Positions 37,021-45,719 of a stretch of DNA of 64,000 nucleotides are shown piece by piece. Position 1 is the stretch's first letter, and every line of letters begins with the position of its first letter. The stretch is from Pseudomonas putida (GTDB taxonomy: Bacteria; Pseudomonadota; Gammaproteobacteria; Pseudomonadales; Pseudomonadaceae), in NCBI RefSeq assembly GCF_003228315.1, contig NZ_CP029693.1:1922001-1986000 (forward strand). The letters are read 5' to 3'. Below the pieces are notes generated by a model. It was not told where the DNA came from. It did not search any database and saw only the letters and a list, made by a program, of their open reading frames with translations. The translations under genes were made by a program, and so were the position numbers.

Positions 37021-38975
37021 TGAGCGCCCCCGTCCTCACTACCCTGCTGGTGGCCAACCGCGGCGAAATCGCTTGCCGCGTGATGCGTACCGCCAAGTCC
37101 CTGGGCATGACCACCGTGGCCGTGCACAGTGCCACCGACCGTGATGCCCGCCACAGTCGCGAAGCCGACATCCGCGTTGACCTCGGCGGCAGCAAGGCGG
37201 CCGACAGCTATTTGCAGATCGATAAACTGATTGCCGCCGCCAAGGCCAGCGGCGCCCAGGCGATCCACCCCGGTTATGGCTTCCTTTCGGAAAACGCCGG
37301 CTTCGCCCGCGCAATCGAAGCCGCCGGTTTGATCTTCCTCGGCCCGCCTGCCTCGGCCATCGACGCCATGGGCAGCAAATCCGCGGCCAAGGCCCTGATG
37401 GAAACCGCTGGCGTGCCGCTGGTGCCCGGTTACCACGGCGAGGCTCAGGACCTCGACACCTTCCGAGACGCCTGTGAACGCATCGGTTACCCGGTGCTGC
37501 TCAAGGCCACCGCCGGTGGCGGCGGCAAAGGCATGAAAGTGGTCGAAGACGTCAGCCAGCTCGCCGAAGCCCTGGCCTCGGCCCAGCGTGAAGCCCTGTC
37601 GTCGTTCGGCGATTCGCGGATGCTGGTGGAGAAGTACCTGCTCAAGCCCCGCCACGTGGAAATCCAGGTGTTCGCCGACCAGCACGGCAACTGCCTGTAT
37701 CTCAATGAACGCGACTGCTCGATTCAGCGCCGGCACCAGAAAGTCGTCGAAGAAGCACCCGCCCCCGGCCTGAGCCCGGAGCTGCGCCGGGCCATGGGCG
37801 AAGCCGCCGTGCGTTCGGCACAGGCCATCGGCTATGTCGGTGCCGGCACCGTGGAGTTCCTGCTGGACGCCCGAGGCGAGTTCTTCTTCATGGAGATGAA
37901 CACCCGCCTGCAGGTCGAACACCCGGTCACCGAAGCCATCACCGGCCTCGACCTAGTGGCCTGGCAGATCCGCGTGGCCCGCGGCGAAGCGCTGCCGATG
38001 ACCCAGGATCAGGTGCCGCTGGTTGGCCATGCCATCGAAGTACGGCTGTATGCCGAAGATCCGGGCAATGATTTCCTGCCGGCCACCGGTCGCCTGGAGT
38101 TGTATCGCGAATCCGCGCCGGGCGCCGGTCGCCGGGTGGACAGCGGTGTCGAGGAAGGCGACGAGATTTCACCGTTCTACGACCCGATGCTCGGCAAGCT
38201 GATTGCCTGGGGCGAGGATCGTGAACAGGCACGTCTGCGCCTGCTGAGCATGCTCGACGAATTTGCCATTGGCGGTCTGAAGACCAACATCAACTTCCTG
38301 CGCCGCATCATTGCGCACCCGGCGTTCGCCGCCGCCGAACTGGACACCGGTTTCATCCCGCGCTTCCAGGATCAGTTGCTGCCGGCTCCTGCCGCACTCA
38401 GCGACGAATTCTGGCAAGCCGCCGCCCAGGCTTTTGCCCAGAGCCAGCACAAGACGCCACGCCGCGATGACCAGAGCTCGCCGTGGGCGATCGGCAATGG
38501 TTTCCGCGCCGGCCTGCCCGCGCAAATCACCCTGCACTTGAGCTGTGAAGGCCAGGACCGCGCCTTGACCCTGGGCGCGCCTGCTGCCCACATCGGGCAA
38601 CTCAAGGGCGAGCAGTTGCTGACCGAGCACGACGGCGTGCGCCGCCAGCACCGGGTGATTCGTCGCGGTGATTTCGTGTACCTGCAATGGGACGGTGAAC
38701 TGCGCCGCATCGAGTCCTACGACCCGATCAGCGCCGTTGAAGCCAGTCACAGCCATCACGGCGGGCTGACCGCACCGATGAACGGCAGCATCGTGCGGGT
38801 GCTGGTTGAGGCCGGGCAATCGGTCGAAGCCGGGGCGCAACTGGTGGTGCTGGAAGCGATGAAGATGGAACACAGCATCCGCGCGCCCCAGGCCGGGGTG
38901 ATCAAGGCGCTGTATTGCCAGGAAGGCGAGATGGTCAGCGAAGGCAGTGCGCTGGTCGAGTTTGAAGAGGCCTGA
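37020..38975 (+). CDS. liuD: Methylcrotonyl-CoA carboxylase, biotin carboxylase/carrier (alpha) subunit
   Basis: Carboxylates its own biotin with ATP and bicarbonate. The 651-residue protein has the biotin carboxylase N-domain (LLVANRGEIACRVMRTA), the ATP-grasp glycine loop KATAGGGGKGMKVV, the active site FFMEMNTRLQVEHPVTE and a C-terminal biotinyl domain with the lysine in EAMKMEH. The ATG at 37020 shares one base with the liuC stop and is preceded by AAGGAG; the TTG three bases earlier is less likely. Confidence 0.96.
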   Translation: MSAPVLTTLLVANRGEIACRVMRTAKSLGMTTVAVHSATDRDARHSREADIRVDLGGSKAADSYLQIDKLIAAAKASGAQAIHPGYGFLSENAGFARAIEAAGLIFLGPPASAIDAMGSKSAAKALMETAGVPLVPGYHGEAQDLDTFRDACERIGYPVLLKATAGGGGKGMKVVEDVSQLAEALASAQREALSSFGDSRMLVEKYLLKPRHVEIQVFADQHGNCLYLNERDCSIQRRHQKVVEEAPAPGLSPELRRAMGEAAVRSAQAIGYVGAGTVEFLLDARGEFFFMEMNTRLQVEHPVTEAITGLDLVAWQIRVARGEALPMTQDQVPLVGHAIEVRLYAEDPGNDFLPATGRLELYRESAPGAGRRVDSGVEEGDEISPFYDPMLGKLIAWGEDREQARLRLLSMLDEFAIGGLKTNINFLRRIIAHPAFAAAELDTGFIPRFQDQLLPAPAALSDEFWQAAAQAFAQSQHKTPRRDDQSSPWAIGNGFRAGLPAQITLHLSCEGQDRALTLGAPAAHIGQLKGEQLLTEHDGVRRQHRVIRRGDFVYLQWDGELRRIESYDPISAVEASHSHHGGLTAPMNGSIVRVLVEAGQSVEAGAQLVVLEAMKMEHSIRAPQAGVIKALYCQEGEMVSEGSALVEFEEA

Positions 38976-38981
38976 AAAGAA

Positions 38982-39012
38982 GATCGGTCCTACGCGCTGC
39001 GTGGACCGATCT
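38982..39012. terminator. Possible bidirectional terminator between liuD and the PrtR-like gene
   Basis: Stem AGATCGGTCC / GGACCGATCT with an 11-base loop, between two convergent genes. No clear T run follows on either side. Confidence 0.45.
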
Positions 39013-39014
39013 GA

Positions 39015-39653
39015 TCAGAATTTCGCAGTTGCCTGAACCACCACGCCGATGATTCGGCATTCCTCGGTGAACAGGGCTTTCGGATACGTCGGATTGAGCG
39101 GGAACAGGTAACGCTGCCCGCCCTCTTCGATCAACTTGCGAAACACTGCCTCGCTGCTATTCGGCCATTGGGCGATCACCAGTTTTCCAGGTTCGGCTTC
39201 AATATCCGGATCCACCAGGATCAACATGCCCTCGGCAATGCTGGGGCCGCTGGGTGCGGTCATGGCATCACCTGTGACCGTCAGCCAGAAGGCTGCGCCC
39301 CGGGCGTGATAGTCAGACAGCTCGTAACGGTACACCCCTCGCTCGCCATCACGCACTTCCCCGGTTTCCCGCCAGTCGCTGACCGGGTAGCGAAAGTACG
39401 GGTTGTACTTTTGCGTCAGGGAAATCCCGTCATCCGGCGCGCTCGAAGGTTCGCGAATCACCAGGGCCACTTCGAGAAAGTCCATGCCCAGGGCCTTCAA
39501 CACCCGGTTCATGTCCTCCAGACCCGGCTCGCGGCGTTTATTGAGCCAGTGGCCGACGCCACCCTGGGACATCCCGAGGCGGTCAGCGAGTACTTCCTGA
39601 GTGATTTTGAGTTCACTCATCTTGGCCTTGACCAATTCAATCCATTTATCCAT
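39015..39653 (-). CDS. PrtR/LexA-like repressor with inactivated S24 peptidase
   Basis: A 212-residue two-domain repressor. The N-terminal HTH (VLADRLGMSQGGVGHWLNKRREPG) and the C-terminal S24 domain closely follow PrtR, the pyocin-control repressor of pseudomonads. The self-cleaving serine is gone: the usual GDSM reads GDAM (Ala130, codon GCC), although the general-base lysine remains (FRKLI, K173). No Ala-Gly cleavage pair is evident in the linker. It should therefore not be inactivated by RecA. No pyocin or phage genes lie nearby. The start at MDKWIELVKAKM follows the family; no clear ribosome site is present and starts at 39665 or 39680 are possible. Confidence 0.85.
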   Translation of the reverse strand: MDKWIELVKAKMSELKITQEVLADRLGMSQGGVGHWLNKRREPGLEDMNRVLKALGMDFLEVALVIREPSSAPDDGISLTQKYNPYFRYPVSDWRETGEVRDGERGVYRYELSDYHARGAAFWLTVTGDAMTAPSGPSIAEGMLILVDPDIEAEPGKLVIAQWPNSSEAVFRKLIEEGGQRYLFPLNPTYPKALFTEECRIIGVVVQATAKF

Positions 39654-39701
39654 GCGCGGCACCATACGGGGTCGGCCCATGCCAACAAAACACAAAATGT
39701 A

Positions 39702-39726
39702 GTATTTCAAACATGGTCACAAATAC
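39702..39726. promoter_or_regulatory. Inverted repeat in the PrtR-like/DUF3077 divergent gap
   Basis: GTATTT (39702) and AAATAC (39721) flank 13 bases, inside an AT-rich 129-base gap between divergent genes. A repressor operator is plausible by position only. Confidence 0.35.
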
Positions 39727-39782
39727 ATATCGTACTAATATGAGTTCACGGATCTGAATCTATCACGGAGCTTGCCATCACC

Positions 39783-40124
39783 ATGACCCATCCCGCCGAC
39801 CATTTACCTGACATCCAGATTGACACTTCCCTGACCTCTCCCCAGGGCTGCGCCGCCGCCCAGCGCGCGCTGGACTACTACCTCAAACCGGCCGTTGCAG
39901 AAGAAGCAGGCGAAGTACGTTTCTTTGATGTGAACCGCAATGTCAGCGGCGAAGAGGCGCTGGTGCATGCCACGGACCTGATGCGCTGCGCTGCCGCCAC
40001 GGCCTGTGAAACCGCCAGGCAATTGCAGGGCACAAATCGGGACCTGGCCTGTTCGGTTGTGCACATGATCGACATGGCCAGAGCCATGGTGGATCGGGCA
40101 CTTGAGAGGTATCAGAACGTTTGA
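39783..40124 (+). CDS. DUF3077/DUF6124-type small protein
   Basis: A 113-residue soluble helical protein of unknown function. The conserved part runs from RFFDVNRNVSGEEALVHATDL through a second helix rich in Ala and Cys (MRCAAATACETARQL) to MIDMARAMVDRALE, the pattern of the small DUF3077-like proteins common in Pseudomonas. There is no signal peptide or membrane span. It is divergent from the PrtR-like repressor and lies about 95 bases before the PrrF-like sRNA. Confidence 0.7.
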   Translation: MTHPADHLPDIQIDTSLTSPQGCAAAQRALDYYLKPAVAEEAGEVRFFDVNRNVSGEEALVHATDLMRCAAATACETARQLQGTNRDLACSVVHMIDMARAMVDRALERYQNV

Positions 40125-40184
40125 GACGAAAGGGAGGAAAACAGAGGACTGGAAAGAATTTTCCAATCGCGCAGATAAAAACGT

Positions 40185-40216
40185 TTGACTTGCAAACGAG
40201 AATGATTATTACTGCA
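40185..40216 (+). promoter_or_regulatory. Promoter and Fur box of the PrrF-like sRNA
   Basis: -35 TTGACT (40185-40190) and a -10 candidate TATTAC (40207-40212) with 16 bases between. The -10 is overlapped by a Fur-box-like sequence at 40198-40216 (core GAGAATGATTATTA). I count 13 of 19 matches to the GATAATGATAATCATTATC consensus on the minus strand. Fur with iron would therefore block the promoter. Confidence 0.8.
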
Positions 40217-40219
40217 ACA

Positions 40220-40330
40220 ACTGGTCGCGAGATCAGTGATGGACCAAGGGACCTTAGGTCGGACTCTTGGACTATCTCCTCATCAGGCTAATCACGGTTT
40301 TTGACCCGGCTTTTTGCCGGGTCTTTTTTT
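40220..40330 (+). ncRNA. prrF: PrrF-family iron-responsive small RNA
   Basis: Recognised from memory of Pseudomonas PrrF1/PrrF2: the 5' hairpin begins ACTGGTCGCGAGATCAG. The conserved target-pairing core is CTCCTCATCAGGCTAATCAC, and a strong terminator follows. PrrF RNAs are made under iron starvation and pair with mRNAs of iron-using proteins (sodB, aconitase, succinate dehydrogenase types) through the core region. The Fur box at the promoter fits. Only one copy is seen here; outside P. aeruginosa the two copies are usually unlinked. Confidence 0.9.
40303..40330 (+). terminator. Rho-independent terminator of PrrF
   Basis: Perfect 8-base-pair stem GACCCGGC / GCCGGGTC, TTTTT loop, followed by seven Ts. 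Confidence 0.92.
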
Positions 40331-40344
40331 GCCAGTTTTCTGGC

Positions 40345-40488
40345 TTATAGCTTCAGGCTAATGAAGTCTTTGGGTGCCGCAAATTCGATGGCGCGGATCA
40401 TATCAAAAGATTTTTTGTTGGCAAGACAGGCCTCGAAACGCGGAGGCAAAGTAATGGTAGATAGCACTTGAGAATCAATCGCATACAC
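40345..40488 (-). other. Possible small ORF or gene remnant
   Basis: From a GTG at 40488 a 47-residue peptide could be read (VYAIDSQVLSTITL ... PKDFISLKL). The composition is lower in GC than the neighbours. No ribosome site or recognisable family was seen, and the frame runs upstream into a REP unit. It may be the tail of a lost gene. The rest of the 40331-40624 gap holds only a C-run, a degenerate and an intact REP unit. Confidence 0.2.
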
Positions 40489-40596
40489 TCTAAGCTGCGT
40501 CGGCGTCAGGGAGGACGCCCCCCCCTTTTGCCTGCTTGCGATGAACCCCTGATTAACGCCACGGGGCACCAGGCACCCAGCGTTATCGTTAGCGAC

Positions 40597-40621
40597 CATC
40601 GCGAGCAGGCTCGCTCCTACA
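40597..40621. repeat. REP unit
   Basis: One intact REP unit immediately after the gamma-glutamyltransferase stop. A degraded partner (GCCTGCTTGCGATG) lies about 60 bases away. Confidence 0.8.
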
Positions 40622-40624
40622 TGT

Positions 40625-42235
40625 TCAATACACCGCAATATGCGAATCCGTCCGCGGCTCCGTCCCGCCACACAGCACGCCGGTTTCAGGATCACGCAGG
40701 ATGATCTGCCCACGCCCGTAACTGGTGAGATCACACACAACCTCCACCCCGTGCCCACGACGCGCGAGCGCCGCGGCCATGTCGCGTGAGGCGTCCTGTT
40801 CGATACCGACCTTCAACCCACCCAGCCATTGCCAGCGCGGCGCATCCAGGGCCGCTTGCGGGTTGAGCCCGAAATCCACCAGGTTCATCACCATCTGCAC
40901 GTGCCCCTGCGGTTGCATGTAGCCGCCCATCACGCCAAAAGGCCCCATCGCTACACCGTCCTTGCTGAGGAACCCCGGAATGATGGTGTGAAAGGTCTTC
41001 TTGCCCGGCGCCAGGCAATTGGAATGCCCGGGATCAAGGCTGAATTCCTCACCCCGGTTTTGCAAAGCGATACCGCTGTCAGGCAAGACCACCCCGGAAC
41101 CGAAACCGTGATAGTTGCTCTGGATGAAGGACACCATGTTGCCTTCGGCGTCGGCGGTGGCCAGGTAGACAGTGCCACTGGCGTGGGGATCGCCCGGCTG
41201 CGGCGCCACCGCTTGCTCACCGATCTGCGCCCGGCGATGGTCGGCGTAGTGGTCACTGAGCAAGTCTTCGACGGCAACGCGCATATGCTGCGGATCGGTG
41301 ATGTAGTGCAAGCCATCGCTGTACGCGAGCTTCATGGCCTCAAGCTGACGGTGCCAGGTCTGCTGGCTGTCACGATGATCGAAGTCGAAACCTTCAAGGA
41401 TCTTCAACGCCATCAGCGCCACCAGCCCCTGGCCGCTCGGAGGAATCTCCCAGACATCGACGCCACGGTAGTTGACCTTGATCGGCTCGACCCATTGCGC
41501 GCGGTAATCCTGCAAATCGCTGGCGCGCAGATAACCACCAGTGGCGCGCGAGTGCGCATCCAGGCGCTGCGCCAGATCGCCACGGTACAAACTTTCACAG
41601 GCGGTGGCTGCCAGTTCACTCAGGGTTCGCGCCTGGGCCGGGTTGCGGAACAGATCACCGGCGCGGGGCGCGCGGCCCTCGATCAGGAAGGTGTCGAACC
41701 AGCTCTCAAGCACCTCGTCGCGATCGGGCGTGAAATCCTCCAGCGCGGTTTGCCATTGCAAGGCAACCACCGGCGACACGGGAAAACCATCCCGCGCCAG
41801 ACTGATCGCCGGTTGCAGCAAGTCGGCAAACGGCAGCCGACCGAAACGCCTGGACAACTCCGCCCACGCCGACGGGCAACCCGGAACGGTCACCGGCGTC
41901 CAGCCATGCAACGGCATCTTTTCATGGCCAGCGGCTTTCACCGCCTCGATGCTCAAAGCCTGCGGTGCGGCACCGTTGGCGCTCAAACCGTGCAGTTTGT
42001 TTTGCGTCCAGACCAGCGCGAAGGCGTCGCCGCCAATACCGCAACCGGTGGGCTCAACCACGGTCAGCGCTGCGGCCGTGGCGATGGCCGCGTCGATGGC
42101 ATTGCCGCCGCGACGCATGATTTCGATCCCGGCCTCGGCCGCCAACGGCTGTGAGGCAGCGACCATGCCGCGCCTGGCGAAGACACTTTGACGTTGTGAG
42201 GCGTAGGGGTACTCATGGGCAGAAAATTTGAACAT
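40625..42235 (-). CDS. Gamma-glutamyltransferase family hydrolase, probably cytoplasmic
   Basis: N-terminal-nucleophile hydrolase that cleaves or transfers gamma-glutamyl groups, 536 residues. Family segments: SQPLAAEAGIEIMRRGGNAIDAAIA near the N-terminus, the presumed nucleophile threonine in SGTVYLATADAEGN, and FGSGVVLPDSGIALQNRG after it. It should self-cleave before that threonine. No signal peptide is present (MFKFSAHEYPYASQ), unlike the periplasmic Ggt enzymes. The start codon is 32 bases after the ABC ATPase stop; the in-frame extension to 42304 overlaps that gene. The operon suggests it acts on the imported compound. Confidence 0.88.
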   Translation of the reverse strand: MFKFSAHEYPYASQRQSVFARRGMVAASQPLAAEAGIEIMRRGGNAIDAAIATAAALTVVEPTGCGIGGDAFALVWTQNKLHGLSANGAAPQALSIEAVKAAGHEKMPLHGWTPVTVPGCPSAWAELSRRFGRLPFADLLQPAISLARDGFPVSPVVALQWQTALEDFTPDRDEVLESWFDTFLIEGRAPRAGDLFRNPAQARTLSELAATACESLYRGDLAQRLDAHSRATGGYLRASDLQDYRAQWVEPIKVNYRGVDVWEIPPSGQGLVALMALKILEGFDFDHRDSQQTWHRQLEAMKLAYSDGLHYITDPQHMRVAVEDLLSDHYADHRRAQIGEQAVAPQPGDPHASGTVYLATADAEGNMVSFIQSNYHGFGSGVVLPDSGIALQNRGEEFSLDPGHSNCLAPGKKTFHTIIPGFLSKDGVAMGPFGVMGGYMQPQGHVQMVMNLVDFGLNPQAALDAPRWQWLGGLKVGIEQDASRDMAAALARRGHGVEVVCDLTSYGRGQIILRDPETGVLCGGTEPRTDSHIAVY

Positions 42236-42266
42236 GGCAGGCTCACACAAAAGTTTTTTGACGGGT

Positions 42267-43046
42267 TCATAACACGCGGCTGAGAAACGCCCGGGTACGG
42301 GCATGGCTGGGCTGGCTGAAGATCTGCTCCGGCGGGCCCTGCTCGATCAGTTCGCCCTGATCGAGCACCACCACCCGGTCGGCCACTTCCCGGGCAAAGC
42401 CCATTTCGTGGGTGACCACGACCATGGTCATGCCCTCCTCGGCCAGCTCCTTCATGACTTGCAGCACTTCGCCCACCGTCTCCGGATCCAGGGCGCTGGT
42501 GGGTTCATCGAACAACATCGCCTGGGGTTTCATGGCCAATGCCCGGGCGATCGCCACCCGTTGTTGCTGGCCACCGGACAACATCGACGGGTAGTGATCA
42601 GCCTTCTCCGCCAGCCCGACCCGCTTGAGCAAGGCCCGCGCCTGTTCCACCGCCGCCGCACGCGCCACACCCAGCACATGGATCGGCGCCTCGATGATGT
42701 TTTCCAGCGCGGTCATGTGCGGGAACAGATTGAAGCGCTGGAAGACCATGCCGATGTCCCGACGCTGACGAGCAATGTTGCGCTCCGAATCCCGCGCCAG
42801 GCTGCCGTCGGCGCGGGTGCGATAGCCCATCGGCTGACCGGCGACGCGGATCTGCCCGGACTGAATCTCCTCCAGCAGGTTGATGCAGCGGATGAAGGTG
42901 GTCTTGCCGGAGCCGGATGCACCGATCAGCACCACCACTTCACCGCGTCGTACTTGCAGGGAAATGCCCTTGAGAATCTGCAGGTCGCCGAACGACTTGT
43001 GAATGTCCAGCGCTTCGATGACCAGTTCTTCGCTCATGTGCGCCAT
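42267..43046 (-). CDS. Polar amino-acid ABC transporter ATP-binding protein
   Basis: A 259-residue HisP/GlnQ-class ATPase: Walker [10 protein letters not shown], the long insert before the Q-loop (residues about 75-100) typical of HisP-like proteins, signature LSGGQQQR, Walker [12 protein letters not shown] and H-loop VVTHEM. ATG 43046 overlaps nothing and follows GAGGGGGC; a second ATG lies 9 bases inside. It is coupled tightly to the permease gene (1-base gap). Confidence 0.93.
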   Translation of the reverse strand: MAHMSEELVIEALDIHKSFGDLQILKGISLQVRRGEVVVLIGASGSGKTTFIRCINLLEEIQSGQIRVAGQPMGYRTRADGSLARDSERNIARQRRDIGMVFQRFNLFPHMTALENIIEAPIHVLGVARAAAVEQARALLKRVGLAEKADHYPSMLSGGQQQRVAIARALAMKPQAMLFDEPTSALDPETVGEVLQVMKELAEEGMTMVVVTHEMGFAREVADRVVVLDQGELIEQGPPEQIFSQPSHARTRAFLSRVL

Positions 43047-43047
43047 C

Positions 43048-43815
43048 TCAACGCCCCCTCAACAGTTTCATGGTGTTGCGCCCGAACATCCGATTGGCTG
43101 CCGGGGCCGGACGATCCGACTGGCCGAAGCGCGATTCGAGCCAGCGCTGGAAGAAGCCCCAGAGTGTGGTCAGGGCGAGGAAGTAGATGGCGACCACCAG
43201 GTACAACTCGAACACCCGGAAGGTCGCCGAGGTGACCATTTGCGTACTGAGCAGCAGTTCCTGGACCCCGATGACGCTGACCAGCGTGGTGTTTTTCAGC
43301 ATCACGTTGAACTCGTTGCCCAGCGGCGGCACGATCACCCGGAAGGCCTGGGGCAAAACGATTCGCCGCATCAACTTGGCAAAGGTCATGCCCAGGGAAC
43401 GTCCGGCTTCGTACTGGCCCTTGTCCACCGCACCGATGCCGGCACGGATGATCTCGGCCATGTACGCGCCTTCATTGAGCCCCAGGGCGATGATTGCTGC
43501 CTGGATATTGCCGGGCACAACGATCCAGCCAAGGTCCAGGTCTTCGAAGCGGAAAATCCCGCCCGCCGCCAACGCCGTGTACAAAAACACGATCTGCACC
43601 AGCAGCGGCGTGCCACGCATCAGCCAGACATAAAAGCGCACCGGGTATTGCAGCAACGGGTTACTCGACAGCTTCATCAGGGCCGCGATCAACCCCAACA
43701 CGCAACCAAGCAGCATCGCCGACACGCTGATCAGGCACGTCAGCCACAGCCCCGTCAGGTACACATCGCTGGGCTGCAACAGGTATTGCCAGAACACATC
43801 CCAATTGAAATTCAT
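43048..43815 (-). CDS. Polar amino-acid ABC transporter permease
   Basis: A 255-residue HisM/GlnP-class inner-membrane permease with about five spans. It has the family EAA loop ([25 protein letters not shown]) and [16 protein letters not shown]. Starting at ATG 43815 ([13 protein letters not shown]), it is preceded by GAGGA. Only one permease gene is present, so the channel is probably a homodimer. Confidence 0.93.
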   Translation of the reverse strand: MNFNWDVFWQYLLQPSDVYLTGLWLTCLISVSAMLLGCVLGLIAALMKLSSNPLLQYPVRFYVWLMRGTPLLVQIVFLYTALAAGGIFRFEDLDLGWIVVPGNIQAAIIALGLNEGAYMAEIIRAGIGAVDKGQYEAGRSLGMTFAKLMRRIVLPQAFRVIVPPLGNEFNVMLKNTTLVSVIGVQELLLSTQMVTSATFRVFELYLVVAIYFLALTTLWGFFQRWLESRFGQSDRPAPAANRMFGRNTMKLLRGR

Positions 43816-43826
43816 TCGCTTGGTCC

Positions 43827-44633
43827 TCAGTCCAGTTTGTCGCTGTCGACATGCCATTTACTGAGGAGCGCGGTGTAACTGCCATCGGCGCGCATGCCCT
43901 GCAGGACTTCGGTCAGCGCCACCGTCAGCTGTGGATCGCTCTTGCGCACGCCGAAACCGGTGAGGATGCGATTGAACGCCGGCACCGCCGACTGGAACAG
44001 GTCCGGGGCCAGATTCTGATAGTGGCCCGCGGATTCGACCGTGGTGCCGAAGGCGTCCACCTGATTGATGCGCAAGGCCTGGAAGGCATCGGCGTCGACG
44101 TTGTACACCACCAGTTTCATCGGCGCCTTGCCGGCCGCTTCGAGTTTTTCGTTTTCCTTGCCCAGCAGCACCCGGATGGTCGAACCGTTACTGACCGCCA
44201 CCTTGAGCCCGGACAGATCCTCCAGGGTGTTCACCGCTTTCGGATTGCCCTTGGGCACTACGATGGACTGGCTGGAGTACATGAAGTTGACGATATCGAT
44301 CACCTCACGGCGTTCGGGTTTGTCGAACAACTGGTCGACGATCATGTCGCACTGTTGCGCCAGCAGCGCCGGGATCAATCCGGCGAAGGGCGAGATGCGC
44401 CATTCGACCTTCTTGTCCCCCAGGCGCTTGGCAATCGCCTCCCCCATGTCGACCTGCAGCCCGACCGGTTTCTGCTTGGTGTCAAACGACACCAGCGGTG
44501 GCGAATCCATGCCCGAGCAATAAACGATTTTCTCGCTCTTGCTCAGCCGCTCGGGTAACTCGGGGGCGGCCAGCGCCCATTGCGAACACAGACTCAGGGT
44601 GAACACGGCAACTAACGCGCAAGGCTTGTGCAT
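43827..44633 (-). CDS. Amino-acid-type ABC transporter substrate-binding protein
   Basis: A 268-residue periplasmic receptor (SBP_bac_3 class) with a signal peptide MHKPCALVAVFTLSLCSQWALA. It contains FAGLIPALLAQQCDMIV, VDIVNFMYSSQSIVVPKG and SGLKVAVSNGSTIRVLLG. It is the first transporter gene after the GntR regulator. The downstream gamma-glutamyltransferase suggests a gamma-glutamyl peptide, glutathione-like thiol or opine as ligand; this is inference. Confidence 0.9.
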   Translation of the reverse strand: MHKPCALVAVFTLSLCSQWALAAPELPERLSKSEKIVYCSGMDSPPLVSFDTKQKPVGLQVDMGEAIAKRLGDKKVEWRISPFAGLIPALLAQQCDMIVDQLFDKPERREVIDIVNFMYSSQSIVVPKGNPKAVNTLEDLSGLKVAVSNGSTIRVLLGKENEKLEAAGKAPMKLVVYNVDADAFQALRINQVDAFGTTVESAGHYQNLAPDLFQSAVPAFNRILTGFGVRKSDPQLTVALTEVLQGMRADGSYTALLSKWHVDSDKLD

Positions 44634-44694
44634 GGTGCATGACTCCAGTTGGCTGGTTGTTCTTCTATTGATGGGCTTTGTATTGATGAGCTCT

Positions 44695-45363
44695 TTATTG
44701 GTGAGCTTCGAGAAACTGAATGAGCCGCGGGATGGTGCCCTCGATGTGCTCGCACACCACCGCCGCCGCTTTTTCCGGGTCGCCGCTGCGTAACGCTTCG
44801 ACAATCGAAGCGTGTTCATCCCGGGCACTGCGGGGTTTGTCGGCGTGTTGCAGCCACAGGCGCATGTGCGGCTCGATCACCGAATACAGCGCCGAAATCT
44901 GCCGCATCAGGCGCGGGCGTTCGCTCAGGCTGCACAGGTATTCATGAAAGGCGCGGTGCCGGCTGACCCACTCGGCGCCGTCTTCGCGGTAGTCGTCCAT
45001 CTCGTCGAGCAGGCGCTCCAGATGACTGAAATGGCGCTCGGTCATCTTCGTCACGGCGACGCGGATGGCCAGTCCTTCCAGGGCGCTGCGCATCTCGAAC
45101 ACTTCACGCATTTCATCGACATTCAGGCCACGGACGATGGCGCCGCGATTGGGCCGCAGCGTCACCAGGCCATCGGCATCCAGACGCCGGAACGCCTCGC
45201 GCACCGGCATGCGGCTCATGCCGATTTCTCCGGCGATGTCCTCGGCGATCAATCGCTCACCGGTGCGGTAACGGCCCTTGCAAATGGCTTCCAGCAAAAA
45301 GTTGTAGGCCTCTTCCTCGGCGGTCACCGGTTGGCGCTCGGTATAGGCAGGAGCGAATTTCAT
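44695..45363 (-). CDS. GntR-family regulator, FadR/FCD subfamily
   Basis: A 222-residue regulator with an N-terminal winged helix (LIAEDIAGEIGMSRMPVREAFRRLDADGLV, matching the GntR recognition pattern) and a C-terminal all-helical FCD ligand domain containing the usual metal-site histidines (HRAFHEYL and later HASIVEAL). It is the first gene of the ABC-transporter/gamma-glutamyltransferase unit, so probably a local repressor released by the transported compound. ATG 45363 is preferred; an in-frame TTG at 45393 would add ten residues. Confidence 0.9.
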   Translation of the reverse strand: MKFAPAYTERQPVTAEEEAYNFLLEAICKGRYRTGERLIAEDIAGEIGMSRMPVREAFRRLDADGLVTLRPNRGAIVRGLNVDEMREVFEMRSALEGLAIRVAVTKMTERHFSHLERLLDEMDDYREDGAEWVSRHRAFHEYLCSLSERPRLMRQISALYSVIEPHMRLWLQHADKPRSARDEHASIVEALRSGDPEKAAAVVCEHIEGTIPRLIQFLEAHQ

Positions 45364-45373
45364 CAGATGCACA

Positions 45374-45389
45374 TTTTGTATTTTTGTAT
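45374..45389 (-). promoter_or_regulatory. Tandem TTTTGTAT repeat upstream of the GntR gene
   Basis: Plus-strand reading gives two adjacent 8-base copies of TTTTGTAT just before the regulator start codon. FadR/FCD regulators often bind TTGTATACAA-like sites, so it may be part of the regulator's own operator. Confidence 0.35.
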
Positions 45390-45719
45390 CCAATTATCCA
45401 TAAAGCCAAACCAGCACTTTGCATGCCAGATTTCAATCACGGCGCGCAGGTATTTGATTGGATTGACTTAATCGAGAATCGGGCCGCTTTGCCCAGGCAA
45501 CATGCGTCAGGCAGTCGCGGGTTGAAATGCCCCATGCTGTCACCCGTCCGCCACAAAAGGGTGCGAGGGGTAACACCGCCAGTGGCTATGCTGTGACATG
45601 AACTTTGCGGCAAGAGTCGGGTGGCGGGGCCAGTTCGCCTCAGGCAGGTGAACCGTTTTTTCTCCCCTTCCCTAACGTGTAAAGTAGCCGCCATAAAAAT
45701 CCAATCAGGAACCCCAACC
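45390..45719. other. Intergenic stretch without a gene
   Basis: About 330 bases between the divergent GntR and M14 peptidase genes. I see no REP unit, no convincing ORF and no strong promoter match. The last bases contain the ribosome site CAGGAA for the peptidase start. Confidence 0.6.

Noticed and set aside
39015..40124. Prophage or pyocin cluster suggested by the PrtR-like repressor
   Set aside because: No structural, lysis, integrase or prtN-like genes are present on either side.
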